Positions 23,973 through 35,384 of a DNA stretch of 36,411 bases are shown one piece after another. Source of the stretch: Deltaproteobacteria bacterium. GTDB taxonomy: Bacteria > Desulfobacterota_B > Binatia > UBA9968. Numbering within the stretch: the first letter of the stretch is position 1; every line of letters starts with the position of its first letter. A program made the translations under genes and the position numbers. The stretch spans positions 1 to 36,411 of the forward strand of contig VBKY01000090.1 in assembly GCA_005879255.1 (NCBI GenBank), in the 5' to 3' direction. The notes under the pieces are model-generated. The model was not told the DNA's origin, made no database searches, and worked only from the letters and a program-made list of their open reading frames with translations.

Positions 23973-26900
23973 ATGGGACAGGAAGAATTCCAAGAGCTGT
24001 CTTCGTTTTTGCGGCGCTTCATCCGCCGCTTCAAGCTCCTTCAAGGAGTCGAAGGACTGTGCTTGACGGCAATTTGCGCGCTGCTTCTCTTTGCGCTCGG
24101 ACCCGGCATCGAACAGCTAAAGAATGTTTTGCCCTACGCGCCGCTCGCCTACAGCATGCTCACCGGGTTGGTGTTGCTCGGAGCGATCGGCTGGTCGCTT
24201 GGCCGTTTTCTCCGCCGGCTGTCACAAGAACGAGCCGCGCTTTACATCGAGCAGAAACGACCCAAGCTGCGCAACAACTTAATCAATTCGCTGCAGCTAT
24301 ACCCCCAGGTTGCTGAAGCGAGAACCGCGCCGGGGTTTTCCGCCTCGATGGTTCTCGCGCTGTTGCGCGCAACCCGAAAACAGATCGCCGGGCTTCAGGT
24401 CGATGATCTGCTCGACACCCAGCGGTTGAAAACGAGCTTGCGATTGCTGGGATTTCTCCTGCTCCCAGTATCGGCCATGGTGCTTTTCAACCCATCTTGG
24501 GTTGGCGGCACGATCAGCATGTTGACCCATCCGTTGGATCACTTGCCGCCGACCAAGACCTCGATCGAAATTGAGCCGAAGGGTTTGCGGGTGGTGCGCG
24601 GCTCTGCCGTGACGATCCAAGCGCAAACATCCGGGGCGGTTCCTGAATCCTTGAAATTCATCACCTGGACCGGCGCCAATGACCGCGAACCGAGCGGAGA
24701 AGAAAAAATTTCCATGGAAAATCTCGGCGGCGGTAAGTTCAGCGCTAAAATCGCCCGCCTGGAAAAAACTCTCAGCTACCGCGCCGCCACCGGGCAATTT
24801 TCCTCCGCCGTGTATACCGCCGAGGCTATCGATCCGCCGGAAATCGCCAACGTTCAGCTCATTCTCTATCCACCCGCTTACACGGGCCTGGCCTCGATCT
24901 CCACTCCCGAAGGCACGATCGAAGGACTTAAAGGTTCAACGCTGCGCCTCGATGCGGTGACGACCAAGGACGTGGTCAAGGCGGAAATCGTCATGGACGA
25001 CGGCAAAAAACTTCCGCTGAAAATTGACGGGCGCAAGCTGCAGGCGAATTTCGTGCTCTTTCAATCGCAATCTTACCGAATCCACGTGGAAGACGTCCAT
25101 GGCTTTCGCAACTCTCCGATCGCTTACGAGCTCAAAGTAAAGCCGGACGGTTTTCCCACCGTCGATCTCCTCCGTCCCACGGAAGACCTGGAAATCAACG
25201 GCGATGAAATCCTCACCCTCGAATACAGTGCGCGTGACGACTTCGGCCTCGGAGAAGTCACACTGGTGACCAAAATCGGCGATCGGGAAGAGAAGATCAG
25301 CCTGCAAAAAGACGAAACGAAGCGGTTGATCCTGCGCGACCAGTACAAATGGGATCTCAGTCGATTGGCGCTGCGGGACAGCGAGGAAGCGATCTTTTTT
25401 CTGCAAGTTTTTGACAACGACACGATCTCCGGTCCCAAGATCGGCACATCCCGTTCGGTTCGATTGAAGCTTAAAAATCTCAAAGGCGAGCATCAGCAAG
25501 TCGCGGAATTGATCCGGGACCTAAACTCGCGGATGGTCGATCTGCTCGGCGACCATCTCGAAACCCCGGTGCCGGGCGAAAAGCCTACCGCGCCGTCGAA
25601 GGAAATGGACCAGAAATTTGAACAAAACCTCGCCGACGCGGTCAAGCGTACCGAAGAGATCATGCGCCGCACGGAAAAAGACCGCATGTCGGATTTCGCC
25701 ACCTGGTCTGATCTGGAGGCGCTCAAGCGCAATCTTGAATTCACCAAGGATGATTTGCTGAGAAAACAACAGCAAGCCGCAACGCACGATGAACAAATGA
25801 AAGCTCGCGACGAGATCTCCGCCGAACTGGAGCGCATGTCGCTTCTTTCTGAAGATATCGGCAAACGGATGAAAGCCCAAGAGCTCGCGTCGACGGCGCA
25901 AGACCTGGCGCGGAGCCAAGAGCGCCTGATGGAAGCGCTCGAGAAAATGCAAAGCGGGGATAAAAACCTCGACGCGATCATGAAGCAAATCTCCGAGCTG
26001 GCAAATACTCTCGCCTCTTTACAGCAGGCGCTGTCGCAGCTGGCACAGCAAATGCCAGACGACTTCATGAATCCGGAAGCAATGCAGGGCCTAGGGTTCC
26101 AGGACATGTTCCGCGCGCTGGACGAGATTCGCAAAAAACTCATGCAGGGCGATATCGAAGGGGCGCGTCAGCTGGCCCGAGAACTATTTAACCAAATGGC
26201 GCAAATGGTTGCCGCATTACAGAACGCGCAGCGCTCCGCAATGAATTCAGGCATGGGCAGAATGCAAGGTGAAATGCAGCGACAGAGCAATGAGCTTCAG
26301 GAGATCGCCCGCGAACAGCAGGAAATTTTGTCTAAAACCGAAGGCATGAACAATTCCGCTTTGACCGAGCGCGATGCCGCTCTTAAGAACAAGCTCGATC
26401 GTTTCCTTGAAAAAGCCATCGCCGAGCTCGGCCAGCTAACCGAACTTTTCCCCGATCGCGAAGGGCCCGACGACCCGAGCTTGCTCACCAACCTCGATGA
26501 TGCGACGATGAATGCGCTGCTGAAGAATCTTATCGCCAAGTTGAGCGACAAGGATTTTCCGGGTTACAACGAAGGCGACGGCCACGCGCGCAAGGAGCTC
26601 GCCAAGAAGCGCGCTCCAACGCAGGAGTCCCGTGCGCAGCGCGCGGATAAGAGCCTCGATGATATTAAGTCCGAGCTCGAAGCCCTCCTGAACGAACCGT
26701 CCAAGGCGCTGACAGACGCGGAAAAACGTGACCTGCGCGATCTGGCGCATCGCCAAGATGTGTTGAAAGAGCGCACACAGACGCTGCATGAAAAACTCGA
26801 ATCTCTTTTTCAGCTCTTCCCGCAGCTCGATCCAAAAATCGTCCAAAGCATCGGCGAGGCAGGAAACTCCATGGGCAGCGCGCAAAACCGTCTCGGCCAA

Positions 26901-27281
26901 CTGGACTCCCGTGGCGCCGTGCCGCCGGAGCGCTCGGCCTTGGATCGCCTCTCGCAATCGCAACAGCAGATGCAATCCGCCATGCAGCAGATGGCCCAGC
27001 GGGGCCAGCTCGGCAATATGCCGATGACCCGCCTGTTCCGTCAGGGTCGATTCCTCCCCTTCGGCTCGCTAACGCCGCTGCCGGGCATGCCGCAGTTTCC
27101 GGAGTTCGACGTTGAAAGCGGCTTCACCGGTCTAGACACGGAGAAATTCCGCCTGCCGGGCAAAGACGATTATAAAGCGCCGCGCAATTTCCGCGAGGAA
27201 ATCCTCGAGTCGCTCAAGCAAGGCGTCCCGCCACAGATGAAAGACCAGATCGAGCGCTATTTTAAAAACCTGTCCGAGTGA
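23973..27281 (+). CDS. DUF4175-type giant membrane coiled-coil protein
   Basis: A protein of about 1100 residues. ATG 23973 is assumed; a TTG at 23961 is an alternative, and neither has a strong ribosome site. The N-terminal 190 residues hold three hydrophobic segments (GLCLTAICALLLFALGPGI, AYSMLTGLVLLGAIGWSLG, LLGFLLLPVSAMVLF). An Ig-like extracytoplasmic region follows (IEIEPKGLRVVRGSAVTIQ, LRLDAVTTKDVVKAEI, YSARDDFGLGEVTLVTKIGD), then a very long Gln/Met/Glu-rich coiled coil (about 500-1000) and a disordered Pro/Gly tail. It heads a unit with a TPR peptidase and MoxR. Such clusters are common and usually include vWA/DUF58 proteins, and are thought to act in cell-envelope quality control. 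Confidence 0.8.
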   Translation: MGQEEFQELSSFLRRFIRRFKLLQGVEGLCLTAICALLLFALGPGIEQLKNVLPYAPLAYSMLTGLVLLGAIGWSLGRFLRRLSQERAALYIEQKRPKLRNNLINSLQLYPQVAEARTAPGFSASMVLALLRATRKQIAGLQVDDLLDTQRLKTSLRLLGFLLLPVSAMVLFNPSWVGGTISMLTHPLDHLPPTKTSIEIEPKGLRVVRGSAVTIQAQTSGAVPESLKFITWTGANDREPSGEEKISMENLGGGKFSAKIARLEKTLSYRAATGQFSSAVYTAEAIDPPEIANVQLILYPPAYTGLASISTPEGTIEGLKGSTLRLDAVTTKDVVKAEIVMDDGKKLPLKIDGRKLQANFVLFQSQSYRIHVEDVHGFRNSPIAYELKVKPDGFPTVDLLRPTEDLEINGDEILTLEYSARDDFGLGEVTLVTKIGDREEKISLQKDETKRLILRDQYKWDLSRLALRDSEEAIFFLQVFDNDTISGPKIGTSRSVRLKLKNLKGEHQQVAELIRDLNSRMVDLLGDHLETPVPGEKPTAPSKEMDQKFEQNLADAVKRTEEIMRRTEKDRMSDFATWSDLEALKRNLEFTKDDLLRKQQQAATHDEQMKARDEISAELERMSLLSEDIGKRMKAQELASTAQDLARSQERLMEALEKMQSGDKNLDAIMKQISELANTLASLQQALSQLAQQMPDDFMNPEAMQGLGFQDMFRALDEIRKKLMQGDIEGARQLARELFNQMAQMVAALQNAQRSAMNSGMGRMQGEMQRQSNELQEIAREQQEILSKTEGMNNSALTERDAALKNKLDRFLEKAIAELGQLTELFPDREGPDDPSLLTNLDDATMNALLKNLIAKLSDKDFPGYNEGDGHARKELAKKRAPTQESRAQRADKSLDDIKSELEALLNEPSKALTDAEKRDLRDLAHRQDVLKERTQTLHEKLESLFQLFPQLDPKIVQSIGEAGNSMGSAQNRLGQLDSRGAVPPERSALDRLSQSQQQMQSAMQQMAQRGQLGNMPMTRLFRQGRFLPFGSLTPLPGMPQFPEFDVESGFTGLDTEKFRLPGKDDYKAPRNFREEILESLKQGVPPQMKDQIERYFKNLSE

Positions 27282-27288
27282 TTCCCGC

Positions 27289-28878
27289 TTGAAGTACCGA
27301 GTCGCGTTTTTCTCTCTTTTTCTGTTTTCATTTTTTGTGGCAGTGCCGGCCCGCGCCGCGGAGGCCGATCCCCGGTTTAAAGCCGGAGAAGAGCTTTTGG
27401 ACGCCTGGCACATCGAGCAAGCGGAAGAGTTTGCCGCAAAAGCGCTCAAAGAAAATCCCAAATCAGCGGCCGCGTTGGATTTCGATGCCCGGGTCAAGTT
27501 TTATCAAGGCCGCTATGCGGAAGCGGTGACGACTCTCGACCGGGCGCTGGCGATCGAGTCCAATAACCAACGCCGCCAGGCATTGAAGCTGCATTCCCAG
27601 CTTACCGTCGACGTTCACAAATCGCTCAAGCGCTATGAAAGCGCCCATTTTATCCTGTTCGTCGACGATAAGCGCGACGGTATCCTCGTACCCCACGCAC
27701 TCGACACTTTGGAGAAAAGCTATGAAACCACCGGTGCCGAGCTCGGCTTCTATCCCAAAGAAAAAGTGCGCATCGAGATCGCGCCGGACGCGACAAGTTT
27801 TAACGCGATCTCGACTCTGTCGCTGCGCGATATCGAGGAAACTGGCGCCGTCGGGATCTGCAAGTTCAACAAACTGATGATCATTTCACCGCGAGCGCTG
27901 AGCTTGGGCTATCGCTGGCTCGATTCGCTCAGTCACGAGTATCAGCACTATGCCATTGTCAGCCTAAGTAACAACCAGGCGCCTATTTGGCTGCACGAAG
28001 GCATGGCACGCTTTTATGAAACCCGCTGGCGCAAGCCGGCGCCTTCCAAAGACGCGGCCGAGGATTATCTCACGCCAGCCAATCAGACTCTGCTGGTACA
28101 TGCTTTGGAGAAGAATCAATTCGTTGGTTTCAAGAAAATGGAGCCCTCGCTAATCTATCTGGAGACGCCGGAACAGGTTCAGCTTGCATACGCCGAAGCC
28201 GCGTCGGCCATCGACTTCATCAATCAAAGCAAAGGGCGCGCCGGCATGCGCGAATTGCTCGCGACTTTGAATAACACGCCCACTCCCGAGGCCATTGAAA
28301 AAGTCTACGGCATGTCTTTCGACGCGTTTGAAGCGAAATGGAAAGGCTTTCTCAAAGCCAAAGGGCTAAAAGAAATCCCCGGCAGCCAGGTGCGAAGGTT
28401 CAAAGTAAAAAAAGATCAGGGCGAAGACGAAGAAGCTGTGGAACTGAGAGAAATTAAGTCTGCCGTCGCGCGCAACCGCACCCATCTCGCCGATCAATTG
28501 CTTGCTAAAGGGCGCGCCACGGCCGCCGCCAACGAATACCAGCGGGCGTTGGAGGCGAGTCCCCAGTCTCCGGTCATCTTGAACAAGCTCGGCCGAGTGA
28601 TGATCGAAATGAATCGCGCCGACGAAGCGCGGCCACTTTTCAAGCAGGCCTTGGACGTCGACCCTGACAACGCCAATGCATACGTGCAGTTGGGCCGGGC
28701 CTATCACGCATCGAAGAACTTCAAGGAAGCGCGCGCCGCGCTCGAGGAAGCGATCCAGATCAACCCTTTCAACCCGCTCATCTACCGCTTGCTCGGCGAC
28801 GCGTATGCCGCGCTGGGCGAGCACGAAAAGGCCCAGCAAGCCAAAGCGACGCTCACCAAGTTGACCGTCCGAAATTGA
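27289..28878 (+). CDS. Exported TPR protein with gluzincin (MA-like) metallopeptidase domain
   Basis: A 529-residue protein with a TTG start at 27289, supported because translation there immediately yields a signal peptide (MKYRVAFFSLFLFSFFVAVP, cleavage near ARA-A) and the gene begins 7 bases after the preceding stop. TPR repeats fill residues 30-105. A peptidase MA-like domain follows, with the zinc motif HEYQH at 216-220 and the third-ligand glutamate in IWLHEGMARFYE (E237). TPR repeats resume at about 410-520 (NRTHLADQLLAKGRATAA, PVILNKLGRVMIEM). The complete HExxH...E set implies an active periplasmic zinc protease; the substrate is unknown. Operonic with DUF4175 and MoxR. Confidence 0.85.
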   Translation: MKYRVAFFSLFLFSFFVAVPARAAEADPRFKAGEELLDAWHIEQAEEFAAKALKENPKSAAALDFDARVKFYQGRYAEAVTTLDRALAIESNNQRRQALKLHSQLTVDVHKSLKRYESAHFILFVDDKRDGILVPHALDTLEKSYETTGAELGFYPKEKVRIEIAPDATSFNAISTLSLRDIEETGAVGICKFNKLMIISPRALSLGYRWLDSLSHEYQHYAIVSLSNNQAPIWLHEGMARFYETRWRKPAPSKDAAEDYLTPANQTLLVHALEKNQFVGFKKMEPSLIYLETPEQVQLAYAEAASAIDFINQSKGRAGMRELLATLNNTPTPEAIEKVYGMSFDAFEAKWKGFLKAKGLKEIPGSQVRRFKVKKDQGEDEEAVELREIKSAVARNRTHLADQLLAKGRATAAANEYQRALEASPQSPVILNKLGRVMIEMNRADEARPLFKQALDVDPDNANAYVQLGRAYHASKNFKEARAALEEAIQINPFNPLIYRLLGDAYAALGEHEKAQQAKATLTKLTVRN

Positions 28879-28899
28879 GCGACTAAAAAAAGGACACCC

Positions 28900-29928
<1,029 letters not shown>

Positions 29929-30775
29929 CTTTCTACCCTTCAACAACTCGATACGAACGGCCAAGGGCTTCACTCCTTCTTGAGGATCTCTAGGAGCTGT
30001 GTCGCAATCTACTCAGTCTGATTGATGTCATGCTGAGCAACGCCGAAGCATCTCGCATTTCAGGCGCTCATAAACACGAGATCCTCGGTGGAGTTTATCC
30101 TGAGTACAGCCAAAGGGCCTCAGAGTGATAGGAGCGATAAACCGATAACCACTCTTGCCGAACGGTTTCGATGAACTTGGGATACTCAGCATTGTCATTG
30201 AACGCTTTGCAAATCTCCCGAATGCTGACCCGCAAGGCAGCATCGACGACTTTGGCTCCCAGTCAGAGCGTAAGTCTGAGAAAAATCGTTTCGTGCCGCG
30301 CAATAGGGATTGGGTCGGCGTGTCGAGGACGAAGGGATTAAATAGAAGGCGTGCCCGGCACGAAATGCCGGACGCAATTCGGCCGCCGCACGAGGGGCTT
30401 GAATGTTCTTACAGGGCTTGGAATATGCCGTTTGAGTACAGAAGATGTCCAGTGACCAATTTTCCGATTTGGGCCGGTTGGGTGGGGTGAAATTCCAGTC
30501 TCCTCATAAGCGCCGGCGATCCTTGACACGGATTGGCCATTTATGGCAACAGTGCGATCATAAAATTTCTGAAGGATGAACGGAGGTTTTTCAGCAGAAT
30601 CAAGAACCAAGGCGCGACCCCAATACCTGCTCCCCGGCTCGATGTCTCTAACTGGCTGGAGATTAGACCGGGGGAATCACACCATGGTTTAACCGATATT
30701 GGTTATTTCAGCAGGTGATAGCAGGGGCCGCGAACATTTTCCAGTAAGAGTGTCTAGGACCTCAGGAATGCAGGG
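29929..30775. repeat. 850-bp non-coding stretch with dispersed-repeat fragments
   Basis: No gene is supportable here. Contents include a repeat fragment at about 30027-30120 (GTCATGCTGAGC, then ATCTCG at 30050-30055 pairing with CGAGAT at 30077-30082); a copy of a 41-bp repeat at 30453-30493 (TGACCAATTTTCCGATTTGG core) whose partner is at 34777-34817; and a 27-bp element at 30599-30625 ending GCGACCCCAATA, with relatives at 34934 and 35209. A 22-bp segment at 30355-30376 recurs inverted at 34866-34887 (20 of 22 bases). It looks like a pile-up of small mobile repeat debris. Confidence 0.6.
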
Positions 30776-33449
30776 ATGACCGCCACGTCTTTCCTCCATT
30801 GGGTTGAGCTACTGGCAAAGCTGGCGGCGATGGCCGCAGCCTACTATGTCGTAGGGAGACTTGGACTCTTATTGGCTATTCCCCCGGGGTATGCCACGGC
30901 CGTGTGGCCAGCATCCGGCATTGCTTTGGCCGGTACTCTACTGTTCGGATACCGAGTCTGGCCGGGCATTTTACTCGGATCGTTTTTAATTAATCTACGG
31001 ACTTCTCTCGATACCACAAGCACCGCGTCGATTCTAAATTCCACGGCGCTAGCGGCCAGTATCGGCATGGGAGCTTCGCTACAGGCCATAGTAGGGGCTT
31101 TCCTGATACGCCGCTTTACGCAATATCCGACCGCGTTTGTCGAGGCGCGGGATATCATCAAATTCCTGCTTCTGGGAGGCCCGGTAAGTTGCCTCGTGAA
31201 CGCCACATGGAGTGTGACGAGTCTGCTGTTGAGCGGTGTTATCCAGCCGGTCGAGTATCTGTTCCATTGGTGGACATGGTGGGTGGGCGATGCTATTGGA
31301 GTCATCACCTTTACTCCGTTGATTGTGATCTGGGCGGCCAGACCGGCCGTATTCTCACACGGCAGACAAATCTCCCTGGCGCTGTGTCTGGCATTCGCGC
31401 TGGTGGTCATATTTTTTATTTACACAAACGCGTGGGAACAAGATCGCATTGAGCTGGAATTCAAGCGTCGCACGGACCAGCTGTCCCAACAGTTACAAAA
31501 GAATTTTGATAACTATATCGATGTCCTCCATTCCGTAGAGAATCTCTATGCGAGCTCGGTTCCGATTAACCGCCAACAGTTCAAAACTTTCGTCTCGCGC
31601 TGGTTCTCGCGCCATCCAGGGATTCGTGCAGTCTCGTGGAGTCCCAGGATACTCGACTCGGAGCGGGCAAACTACGAGCAGGCTGCCCGGGAAGATTTCC
31701 AGGTCACGGAACAGAGCCCACAGGGGCAGTTGGTTCGTGCAGCGCCGCGCGCCGAATATATCCCTGTCTATTACTCAGAATCGGTCCGAGGGAGTGGAAG
31801 AGCTTTGGGTTTTGACGCGGCGTCTGATCCCACCAGACGCGAAGCGCTAAATCGCGCGCGGGATACGGGAAAGCCAACAGCCACTGATCCGCTCAGACTG
31901 ATACAGGATGGTGAACGCCAAGGAGGTTTTGTAGTTTTCCTAGCCGTCTACAAACCCGGACGCCCGCAGAACAGCCTGGAAGAGCGACGTCTCAACCTGC
32001 ATGGTTACATTAGCGGGGCGTTTCGGATTAACGAAATGATGAATGCCACACTGAAAGGTGCGAAGATGGACGATATCGAAATTCGTCTCTTCGATGCCAG
32101 AGAAAAAAAACGTCTGCTATATGAGCATCGCTCAAAGGAGCTCAAGTCACAGCCGGTTGAAGCGAACCACGCTATTCAGCCGGCGCGGCTCCAGACAGCC
32201 GTTCCATTCGAGATCGCCGGACACCAGTGGATAGTTCAGTTTGCTCCACGCTCAACGAGGGTGGCAGGCATGGAGTGTTCTTGCGGGAGGACTATTTTTT
32301 ACCGGCTTATTGGGCGGCTTCCTTCTTATACTAACCGGCCACACTGCGAAACTGCAGGCCATTAACACGGATTTAGAAAAGGAAATTACCGAGCGGAAGC
32401 GGGCGGAGGACGCGGTCACTCAATTAGCTGCTATCGTAGAGTCTTCAGATGACGCGATCATTGGTACAACATTGGAAGGAGTCATTACAAGCTGGAACAA
32501 GGGCGCAGAAATCATCTATGGTTATTCCGCCGAAGAGGTCATGGGCCGTCCTATCACTATTCTGGCTCCCCCCGATCGTCTCGATGAACAGGCCCGGCTA
32601 CGAGAAAGGATCAAAGAGGGAGAACATGTTGCTCAGTACGAAACTATCCGTTTAAGGAAAGGCGGAGCTCAAGTTCATGTTTCTCTAACGTTATCGCCAA
32701 TGACGGATGCAACGGGCAAAATTACGGCTATTGCAACCATTGCCCGCGATATCACCGAGCAAAAACATGCGAAATCTGAACTCCAGCGGCTTCAACAAGC
32801 GGCGGCCAGCCGTGAACGGACGCGCCTGGCGCGCGATCTCCACGACGGCGTGGTTCAATCGCTGGCTGCCGCCGGACTAAGGCTCCAAGCCGCAGTTCAG
32901 CTCCTAAAAGTGGATCCTGAGGAGACTGAAGAGCAACTGCGGCAGGTTCAGGATCTTATCGTACAGGAACAGCGCGACCTTCGTTCCTTCATTAACGAAT
33001 TAAAGATCGCCACCCTGATTCCTCGCGAAATGGACTTTAAACTCGGCTATCTTCTCGATCAGCTTGTCAAGACTGTGGAGCAACAATCGCACCTCCGCGT
33101 GGGACTGAAAGCGGATAATCTCGATGCGATTGGCCCCGCCACCGTGGCGCGCGAAATTTATCTCATTACCCGCGAGGCGTTGATCAACGCTGCTCGCCAT
33201 TCTCACGGCTCAGCGATTCGGGTTGATCTTAAGATAGAGGATCATAAGCTTCACCTAACCGTTTGCGACAACGGTCGCGGCTTTCCATTTCACGGTCGCT
33301 ATGATGACGCGGCACTCGCCGCCGCAGGGCTCGGTCCTGCCGTTATTAAAAGTCGGCTTGGTTCTCTGGGAGGATCTTTAAACATCGACTCCTCGGCATC
33401 CGGAGCGCGGCTTGAAGTGACGGTGCCGCTTTCATCGGATGGAGCCTGA
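30776..33449 (+). pseudogene. Sensor histidine kinase with MASE1, CHASE and PAS domains, frameshifted
   Basis: From ATG 30776: a MASE1 membrane domain (about residues 15-210; YYVVGRLGLLLAIPPGYATA, VWPASGIALAGTLLFGYRVW), then a CHASE sensory domain (about 250-480; SRHPGIRAVSWSPRILDSER, ALGFDAASDPTRREALNRA). Near 32250 the frame shifts by one. The next frame continues with a transmembrane helix (WSVLAGGLFFTGLLGGFLLI), a PAS domain (IVESSDDAIIGTTLEGVITS, YGYSAEEVMGRP), a HisKA_3 box (LARDLHDGVVQSLAAAG, phospho-His) and a HATPase (NGRGFPF, IKSRLGSLGGSL). The total of 2674 nt is 3n+1. If real, sensing and catalytic halves are separated; the downstream half could be translated alone from an internal start. 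Its partner regulator follows at once. Confidence 0.8.
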
Positions 33450-33450
33450 G

Positions 33451-34089
33451 ATGCCGATCACGGTTGTTATCGCAGACGATCATCCCTTACTCCTTGACGC
33501 GATGGAGAATCTGTTCCGTCTGCAAAAGGATATTAAGGTTGTCACGCGTTGCCTCGACGGCGATGAGGCCGTCAAGGCAGTACGCCGACACAAACCGGAC
33601 ATCTTGGTGCTCGACATTCGGATGCCCCGAAAGGACGGGCTTGGGGTGCTGCGGGAAATGAAAAAAGAGAAGCTCCCTACGCGAGTGGTGGTTCTAACGG
33701 CGGCCCTCGACGAAGAAGAACTGGCTGACGCGATTCGCCTGGGCGTGCGCGGCCTGGTGCTCAAAGAGCTGGCACCCCAGCTTATCGTGCAATGCATCCG
33801 GAAAGTGCATGCGGGCGAGCTCTGGCTGGAGAAGCATTCGGTGAGTAGAGCGCTGGAAAAATTGCTTAAGCGCGAGGCGGGAAGAAACGAGGCCGTTCAG
33901 TTGCTGACGACAAGAGAAGTCGAGATCGCCAAGCAAGTAGCGGCGGGCCTCCGCAATCTCGAGATCGCCAAAAGCCTCTTCATTAGTGAAGGAACGGTCA
34001 AGATGCATCTCCACCACATATATCAGAAGCTCGGCGTCGATAGCCGCACACAGCTCAGCCGCTACGCCCGTGAAAAGAGTCTCGTGTAG
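33451..34089 (+). CDS. NarL/LuxR-type response regulator
   Basis: A 212-residue regulator. ATG 33451, one base after the kinase stop and preceded by GGAG, is preferred over ATG 33439. The receiver domain (residues 1-120) begins ITVVIADDHPLLLDAMENLF and has the phosphoacceptor D55 in ILVLDIRMPRKDG, the Thr of VVVLTA and the Lys of LVLKEL. A LuxR-type HTH follows at about 145-205 (LTTREVEIAKQVAAGLRNLE, SEGTVKMHLHHIYQKLG). The CHASE/HisKA_3 kinase just upstream is the natural partner. Its targets are unknown; the PilZ gene downstream might be one. Confidence 0.9.
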   Translation: MPITVVIADDHPLLLDAMENLFRLQKDIKVVTRCLDGDEAVKAVRRHKPDILVLDIRMPRKDGLGVLREMKKEKLPTRVVVLTAALDEEELADAIRLGVRGLVLKELAPQLIVQCIRKVHAGELWLEKHSVSRALEKLLKREAGRNEAVQLLTTREVEIAKQVAAGLRNLEIAKSLFISEGTVKMHLHHIYQKLGVDSRTQLSRYAREKSLV

Positions 34090-34443
34090 AAAAGCCGGCT
34101 GACCGGAGTACCGACGACATCGGAGCAATGGCGTACTTGGACTGTTGCTTTTCTTCATTCCTCCACGACTGCCGCGGTTAGCAGACTTTCATTCTCTATT
34201 CTCAACTGCTTTCAATCTTAGATCCCCATCAGGTATTCCACGTTCGGTCTCGCACTCCTTGATCGGTTTCTGAGCATGTTCGTTTGCATTGCCCGTTGCG
34301 CTAGCTAGCACTGCAGTGCTCAATGACCCGATCACTTAACGTTCCATTCGTCGGTGATTTTCCCTTTCCCACCTTTCGATCTATATCGAACAGGACAGAA
34401 AAATGTATCCCCCAATCAATTGTTTTCGGCCGACATCACTGTC

Positions 34444-34740
34444 ATGAGATACCGCATTGTGGAAGGAGGAGGTGGCGGGTTCGAGGAGAGACGTAGAGGA
34501 GAACGCTATAAGCTCGCTCTGCGTGTGGAATTGAACAATGGGGTTGGCACTACATTCAATATCAGCACGTCGGGAATTTTCTTTGAGACGGAAAGTGCAC
34601 ATTCGATCGGAGATACGATCCGCCTTTTCCTCAATTTCGAACACGAGACCCTCCAGTGCGAGGCGCGCGTGGTGAGGGTGGAGCAGCTTGATGGTCAATT
34701 CGGCGTCGCCGTGGAGGTAACATCGAATGTTTTTTGTTGA
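34444..34740 (+). CDS. PilZ domain protein
   Basis: A 98-residue single PilZ domain. The start at ATG 34444 is chosen because the family form begins just before the arginine motif; a GTG at 34354 would add 30 residues without features, and neither has a clear ribosome site. The cyclic-di-GMP site is visible as EERRRGERYKLALRVEL (RxxxR) and FNISTSGIFFET (the N-x-S-x-x-G motif). It would act as a c-di-GMP effector. It lies 355 bases after the response regulator, so it probably has its own promoter, and just before the second repeat cluster. Confidence 0.82.
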   Translation: MRYRIVEGGGGGFEERRRGERYKLALRVELNNGVGTTFNISTSGIFFETESAHSIGDTIRLFLNFEHETLQCEARVVRVEQLDGQFGVAVEVTSNVFC

Positions 34741-35384
34741 AAACGAAAAGAGTACTGAATGCGGACGGCGTCCCAATGACCAATTTTCCGATTTGGGCAG
34801 GTTGGCTGGGGCGAAATGCCGTAAGAAAACTCAAGCCCCTACGACTCATCCTGTGACGGCCGAAATGCGTCCAGCATTCCGTGCCGGAGGCAATTGGTTC
34901 AAAAGCTTCGACACTTTTAAACAAACGCGACAAGTCAAGAATCAAGACGCGACCCCAATATCCGACCCCCAATATCCGACTTTTTGTGAGAAAGAGACGT
35001 ACGGCGGATAAAAAGCAGGGCGAGATTGGCGACGTTGCCGAAGAAGAGACGAAGAAGCTCACCGTGCAGCACAACGGTGGCCGCCAACAAAAGTGGATGG
35101 TTAGTCGGGAGTTCCGTTGTCACCAGGCGGGCGAACGAAGCATTTAACGTGGCAAGCGGTCGGGCCTGAGTTTGGACTTATAGACACACACAACGAGAAC
35201 GACAAAAGTCAAAATTCAAGACGCGACCCATAAGGGGACCCCTAAGGGTATTCGAGAAGGCCAAGAACGAGCGCTCGGGATCATACTGATGGGCAATCCC
35301 AACGCGCCCATATCCCTGATTGAATACGGCAGCTTACGAAAGCGTGCCATACAAACCCTTTGGTAAAAACAAGGAGAGCAATTT
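34741..35384. repeat. 640-bp non-coding stretch with the second repeat cluster
   Basis: No gene is supportable. It carries the second copy of the 41-bp repeat (34777-34817; 38 of 41 bases as at 30453-30493), an inverted relative of 30355-30376 at 34866-34887, and two copies of the CAAGACGCGACCC element at 34934-34960 and 35209-35231. The latter two lie about 250 bases apart and resemble the ends of small palindromic repeats mobilised by REP-associated transposases; no transposase is present. The AAGGAG at 35371-35376 is the ribosome site of the next gene. Confidence 0.6.

Noticed and set aside
25493..26143. A 216-codon Ser/Arg/Cys-rich frame inside the DUF4175 gene on the minus strand
   Set aside because: Low-complexity antisense of the Gln/Met coiled coil; no family resemblance.
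29929..30775. Possible tRNA, CRISPR or small ORFs in the repeat-rich gap
   Set aside because: The repeats are not regularly spaced and differ in kind, no cloverleaf was seen, and the short frames have no family features or ribosome sites.
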